Shown in pieces: positions 1 through 5,177 of a DNA stretch of 5,177 bases; within the stretch, counting starts at the first letter, position 1; each line of letters starts with the position of its first letter. The stretch spans positions 1 through 5,177 of the forward strand of contig JALWRV010000248.1 in NCBI GenBank assembly GCA_027080545.1. The letters run 5' to 3'. The translations under genes were made by a program, and so were the position numbers. The DNA comes from Parvularculaceae bacterium (lineage in GTDB: Bacteria > Pseudomonadota > Alphaproteobacteria > Caulobacterales > Parvularculaceae). The notes below the pieces were generated by a model that had not been told where the DNA came from, made no database searches, and saw nothing but the letters and a program-made list of their open reading frames with translations.

Positions 1-584
1 TTGAAACCGTCTCGCTCTATCTACGCATGGGGTATGTGCATATTTTACCCCGGGGCTATGACCATATTCTATTTGTGCTGGCGCTGTTTCTTGCAGCCAC
101 CAATTTTCGCCAACTCATTTGGCAAATTTCAGCCTTTACCCTCGCCCACACCATCACTTTGGGGCTCGCGACCATCGGCGCTATTTCCGCGAGCCCGGCT
201 TTTGTTGAGCCCCTTATCGCCCTGTCCATCGCCTTTGTCGCCATCGAGAATTTACTCATGGCCACTATGGCCCGTTGGCGCCCCTTGGTGGTGTTTGGCT
301 TTGGTCTGTTTCACGGCCTCGGCTTTGCTACCGTGTTGAAAGATTTAGGCTTGGTCCAAAGCCAGCTGGTGCAATCTCTGATCAGTTTTAATGTCGGGGT
401 TGAACTGGGACAAATCAGCGTTATCGGCCTGGCGGCGCTAGCGGTCTTTATCGTGACAAAACTGAAGCCAGAAATGAGGCAACAGGCCAACCATCGTCGC
501 TATATCATCATCCCCGGATCCTTGACCATCGCCCTTTTCGGCCTGTTCTGGTTTGTCAATCGCTTGATCGGTCTTATAACTTAA
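1..584 (+). CDS. HupE/UreJ-family membrane protein, probable metal permease (5' end outside the window)
   Basis: The frame is open from the left edge (first complete codon at 3) to TAA at 582-584, giving 193 visible residues. An ATG at 27 exists, but conserved family sequence begins before it, so the true start is probably upstream. The protein is very hydrophobic, with about six predicted membrane helices (near residues 20-32, 40-62, 67-85, 94-115, 127-152 and 167-187). It carries the hallmarks of the HupE/UreJ family: HILPRGYDHILF at 13-24, FTLAHTITL at 45-53, GLFHGLGFA at 101-109 and FNVGVELGQ at 129-137. The conserved His and Asp within helices are the expected metal ligands. Characterised HupE and UreJ proteins import nickel for hydrogenase or urease. 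Neither enzyme is visible here, so the metal is unknown. Longer members carry an extracytoplasmic N-terminal region before this domain, which may lie off the window. The next gene follows after 11 bases, with its ribosome binding site starting in this stop codon. Family call is firm; substrate is inference. Confidence 0.85.
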   Translation, partial: ETVSLYLRMGYVHILPRGYDHILFVLALFLAATNFRQLIWQISAFTLAHTITLGLATIGAISASPAFVEPLIALSIAFVAIENLLMATMARWRPLVVFGFGLFHGLGFATVLKDLGLVQSQLVQSLISFNVGVELGQISVIGLAALAVFIVTKLKPEMRQQANHRRYIIIPGSLTIALFGLFWFVNRLIGLIT

Positions 585-3500
585 GGAGGAGCCCCATGAA
601 TAGCGCGGAAAAAATACAAACGGGCCGCTGTCTTTGCGGCAAAGTGCGTTATCAATTTACCGGGGAAATTTTATGGCAAGCCCATTGCCATTGCGAAAGC
701 TGTCGCCGACAAACCGCGTCTCCTCTTACCAGCTTTTTCGGCATTCCCAAAGCTGCCCTCACCTTCACCGGCGAACAACCGGCTAGCTATGAATCATCCC
801 CCGGCACCATACGCAAATTTTGTCGCCACTGCGGCACCCCCATCGCCTATCTCTCCAAGCAGCGCACCGACCAAATTGATCTTTATGCCTGCACCCTTGA
901 CGATCATCAAAACTACCAGCCCAGCGCTCATATTTTCTGGCAGGAACGGGTTGGGTGGTTACATATTGACGATGAGCTTGAAAAGAAGTGATCAACCGCG
1001 CCGCCTAACCTCATAGTCTTGCCGAGTTAAACCGAACAAGACATGGTCGCGCCGCTTGCCGTTAATGTGTAAATAGCTTTTGGCATAGCCTTCCCATGCG
1101 AAACCGCATTTCAGCAATACCCCCCGCGAGGGCACATTATGGGGCAAGCAGGCGGCCTCCACCCGCTCTAACCCCATCGGTCCAAAAGCAAAATCAAGCA
1201 CACAATTCACTGCATCACGAGCATAGTGCTGGCGCAAAAAAGGTTTGCCAACCCAGTAGCCAATCGTGCCCATATGGGCAGGCCCCCGCCTGATATTGGA
1301 AAGGGTGATAACCCCAACCAAGTGCTCATCAGCCGCATCAAATATATAGAATAGCTTTGCCCGATCCTGTCGCCATGCCACAGAAAAAGAACGAAGCCGC
1401 CGCAGCCACGCTTTTTTGGAAAGTTCGTCTTGCGGAATGTCCGGTTCAAATTCTTTGGTATGGTCGCGGCTTTGGGTCCGTAAATCGGCCCATTCCTGAA
1501 AGTCTCTTTCAGCCGGAAAACGCAAATGCACCTTGCCATGGATCAAATCCGTCATTGGTAAGGGTAATTTGAAAAATGCCATCAGCCCCATGGATCACCC
1601 CTTTTGAATGGATGGTAATTTGAAGTTTTCAGGCCCGACACCACAATAGGTCGGTGGACTGGATAGGATGCGCTGAGCAATCCGGGCAATATCCACAGGC
1701 AATATCTGATGCAGTTTGCGCAATATTTTCTCGTTCTCTACAAAAGCGCCGTGCAAAAATAATTGGTCAATGGCGCGTTCCAACCGTGCCGCCGGATCTT
1801 CACCTATTTCTGCCAATCCATAACGAAATTGCGCCTGTGCCCGCATCAATTCCGACGGACGCGGCCCTCTCATCGCAATATCTTCCAGCTCTTGCTGCAT
1901 CATGGTTGAAATTTCAGCGGCGCGTTGATGCTCTGCCGCTGCGTAAAACCCAAACAACCCCGTATCCTTATAGCTCTCATCAAAGGCATAAACCGTATAG
2001 GCCAAACCATGTTGCTCGCGTAATTTTTGAAACAGACGAGAGGCCTGCCCTCCACCCAATATCTCCCGTAAAAGGCTTAAGCCCAAGCGGTCTTTATCGC
2101 TCCAGCAAAAACCCTCATAGGCCAAGCATAAGTGCATCTGGTCAATGTCGCGGGCGTCTTGTGCCTCACCGCCCTGATAACTGGCTTCTACCAACCCGTC
2201 TCTCGGGCTTGCGCGCATATCGCCAAATAGATTTTTAGCGATCAAGGCCATGCGATCCGGGTCCACGGCCCCCGCTGCGCCAAATATCATATTTTCCGGG
2301 CGATAATGTTCATGGATAAAATGGCGCAAATCATCCGGCGACTGGCCGCGTACAGATGCAGGGCTGCCCAAAATAGAGCGCCCCAAAGAGGTTCCGGCAA
2401 AGGCACGCTGTTGCACCAATTCAAACAAATAATCTTCCGGATCATCTTTCGCTTCGGCGATTTCCTGACAGATAACTTCTTGTTCTTTTTTCAAATCCTG
2501 TGGATCAAACAGAGGGTTGCGCACAATATCACCAATGATTTCCGCCGCCACACCCACATCAGCCCCCAACACTTCGGCATAAAAGGCGGTTTCATTATAG
2601 CCGGTCTCCGCATTGATCTGGCCCCCGACATTTTCAATCGTCTCGACAATTTCCAAGGCTGAGCGACGATGAGTGCCCTTGAAGGCCATATGTTCCAGCA
2701 AATGCGCGATACCATGTTGAGAATATTTTTCATGGCGCGTGCCCACATCAATCCAAACCCCAACCATGGCCGTTTCCACATGGGGGTCAGGGTCAATAAC
2801 GAGACGGAAACCATTATCGAGGGTTTCCATCAAGGGGGGGCTGTGGTGACGTGAACTCAATGATCTATCCTTACTGCTTGGTGGCGCGGGTGCGCGCCTT
2901 AATATATTTCTTGACCCTATCCAGATCGTTCGGCAACACATCCAGCCGCTCTGGCAAATCTTCTATGGCTTTTATGGCTTCTGGTAAGGGGGCTTTGCGA
3001 CCTGTTGCTTTCAAAACAGTTTCAGGGAACTTAGCCGGATGGGCCGTTGCCAGCGATATTAGATGATCCACTACCAATCCTGTTTCACGCATTTTTTGGG
3101 CCGCCACCAAGCCCACGGCGCTATGGGGATCAATAAGCAGGTCATATTCTTGTAAACATTGCGTCATCATGGCACTCGTCGCATGGTCATCGACCGCATG
3201 CGCAAAAAAAGTGTCGCGCAATGAGGACAGCATTTCGGGAGATAAATGATATTGACCGGTTTTGCTCAAATCTTCCATCAGTCGTGATACCAGCGCTCCG
3301 TCACGACCGCTTAGCTCGAACAGGGCTCGCTCGAAATTGCTTGAAATTTGAATATCCATGGCCGGTGACAAGGTTTTGCGCACTGCTTCTAGCCGATGCG
3401 CGCCACTGGACAAGGTGCGGGTTAAAATATCATTTTCATTGCTGGCGATAGCAAGCATCGAAATGGGTAATCCCATTTTTTGTGCCGCAGCGCCTGCGAA

Positions 3501-5177
3501 AACATCACCGAAATTGCCCGTGGGCACGCTATAGGCGAGACGCTTTTCTGGGGCCCCCAAGGCCACGGCGCTGGTAAAGTAATAAACCATTTGCGCCACA
3601 ATACGCGCCCAATTGATCGAATTGATTGCCCCTAAATTCAGCTCTTGGCTAAAAACTTCATCCCCGAACATTGCCTTTACCATGGATTGGCAATCATCAA
3701 ACGAACCATCAATGGCAATATTGAACACATTTTCCGCTTGGCAGACACTCATCATGCGTCGTTGAATAGCCGATATGGCACCTTTGGGGTGCAATATGAA
3801 TAGATCCACCGCCTCACGTCCGGCCAAAGCCTTAATCGCCGCCGCCCCGGTGTCCCCGGAGGTGGCCGCTATGATGCAAAGACGCTCGCCGCGTTGGTGC
3901 AATTTGCGTTCAATGATCGGCCCTAAAATTTGCAAAGCAATATCTTTGAACGCCAGCGTTGGCCCGTGAAATAATTCCAACAGATGCAAGCCCTCAGACA
4001 GCGTGCGCAACGGCGTTACCTGCGGGTGGTTAAAATGACCATAGGCCTTTTCACAAAGCGCACGCCATGCGGCTTCATCCATCTCATTATCAAATAGGCT
4101 GAAAATATGGGCGGCGACAGCAGCAAAAGGGCGATCCCGAAAGGCGGCGAGCGTTTGCGCCTCTATTTGTGGCCAATAGGCCGGCATATAAAGCCCGCCA
4201 TCAGGGGCCAATGGTGACAGGATAATATCACTGAAAAGCCTTGGCTCAGCCTGACCACGGGTCGAAATATAGCGCATGAAAATACTTTCTAAAAGAAGCG
4301 ATCAATCCTTCATGTATCAATCGCACAAAAGAAATTTATTTTCCATGATCGAACCGATAATTGTTACCCCCGGCTGCTGCACTGCTACCGAGGCCGCTGA
4401 TAAATGACGGCCATCATCTTGATAGAGCAAGACCGGTTTGGCGGGGCGCTGATCTGCCCCATCAAAACGCAAACCAAATATTTGCGATGGTGCCCTGCGC
4501 TTGTCGGGGGAGGCCATATAAGTCGAAAGGGCGAGTGGCTTGGGGTGGGACCCGATCAACAAAAAACCGTCATCGCGCCAAGAAAGATTATCAGGAAAAC
4601 TGTCCAAACCAATATGCTGACGGTTGGACAGGGCCCCGCTTTCGCGATTACGGTCAAAAACAGAAAGCGCCTTGCCGGCGGTTTCTGCAACAATCAGCTT
4701 TTGCCCGTCCGCTGACAGCGTCACCCCATTGGCAAATCGCAGGCCCCGGGCCGCACTGCCCCATGAATTACCGTCAAACATCAATAATTCACCACTGCCA
4801 ATGCCGAGTAAAAAATCAACCCGCCCATTGAGGGAGTTGCGCCCCTTGGCCACATCATTGGTGACATAAAACTGCGCTGGCCCAAAGGCGACCACATCGT
4901 TGGGGCTGGTCAGGCGCGGGTCCGTGTAGCGGGCCACCAAAGTCAAATCACCATTGGTGGCAATGTCATAGGCCAACACAGAATTATCCGCATCATTGAC
5001 CACAAACAAGCGCCGCACCCCGCCCGCATCATAAAGGCTCAAGCCTATTGGTTCGAATTTTTCCGGCACTCCGCCCGTGCGATCTCGCCAATTGGCATCA
5101 AGCAACGGGTCTTGCATATCGAAGCCCAAAATCGCCCCCCGAACAGAAGTTCCCTTAGCAGACGCTCCTTTTATAGT

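Overview
The window looks like ordinary chromosome from an alphaproteobacterium, judged by the gene order thrC, M16 processing-type peptidase, RimJ/RimL-like acetyltransferase on one strand, an arrangement recalled from that class, and by the character of the proteins. Base composition is about half G+C and even throughout. No RNA gene, insertion sequence, CRISPR array, integrase, origin or phage gene was seen. Species cannot be named from this sequence.

Layout: two gene blocks converge. On the + strand (1-991) lie the 3' part of a HupE/UreJ-type membrane protein, cut by the window's left edge, and a GFA/CENP-V-type zinc protein whose ribosome binding site begins inside the HupE stop codon. 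On the - strand (5177 down to 992), read right to left, lie a paraoxonase/arylesterase-like beta-propeller cut by the right edge, threonine synthase (thrC), an M16 zinc peptidase and a GNAT N-acetyltransferase. The - strand gaps are 39, 10 and 3 bases, so the four genes are probably one transcript. The blocks meet with no bases between them: the two stop codons abut as the palindrome TGATCA (989-994).

Function: ThrC makes threonine from O-phosphohomoserine. The peptidase resembles the bacterial relatives of mitochondrial processing peptidase and keeps its full zinc site. The acetyltransferase is of the type that modifies protein N-termini or small amines, but its acetyl-CoA loop is unusual. 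The propeller protein keeps the visible paraoxonase calcium-site residues but lacks both histidines of the catalytic dyad. The HupE-like protein is a probable metal (nickel-type) permease, and its partner GFA protein has a seven-cysteine zinc pattern.

Coding density is nearly complete; the longest non-coding stretch is 39 bases. I found no convincing new multi-gene system. The points most worth checking are the altered catalytic residues in the propeller protein and the acetyltransferase, the probable TTG start of the peptidase, and the tight HupE-GFA coupling.
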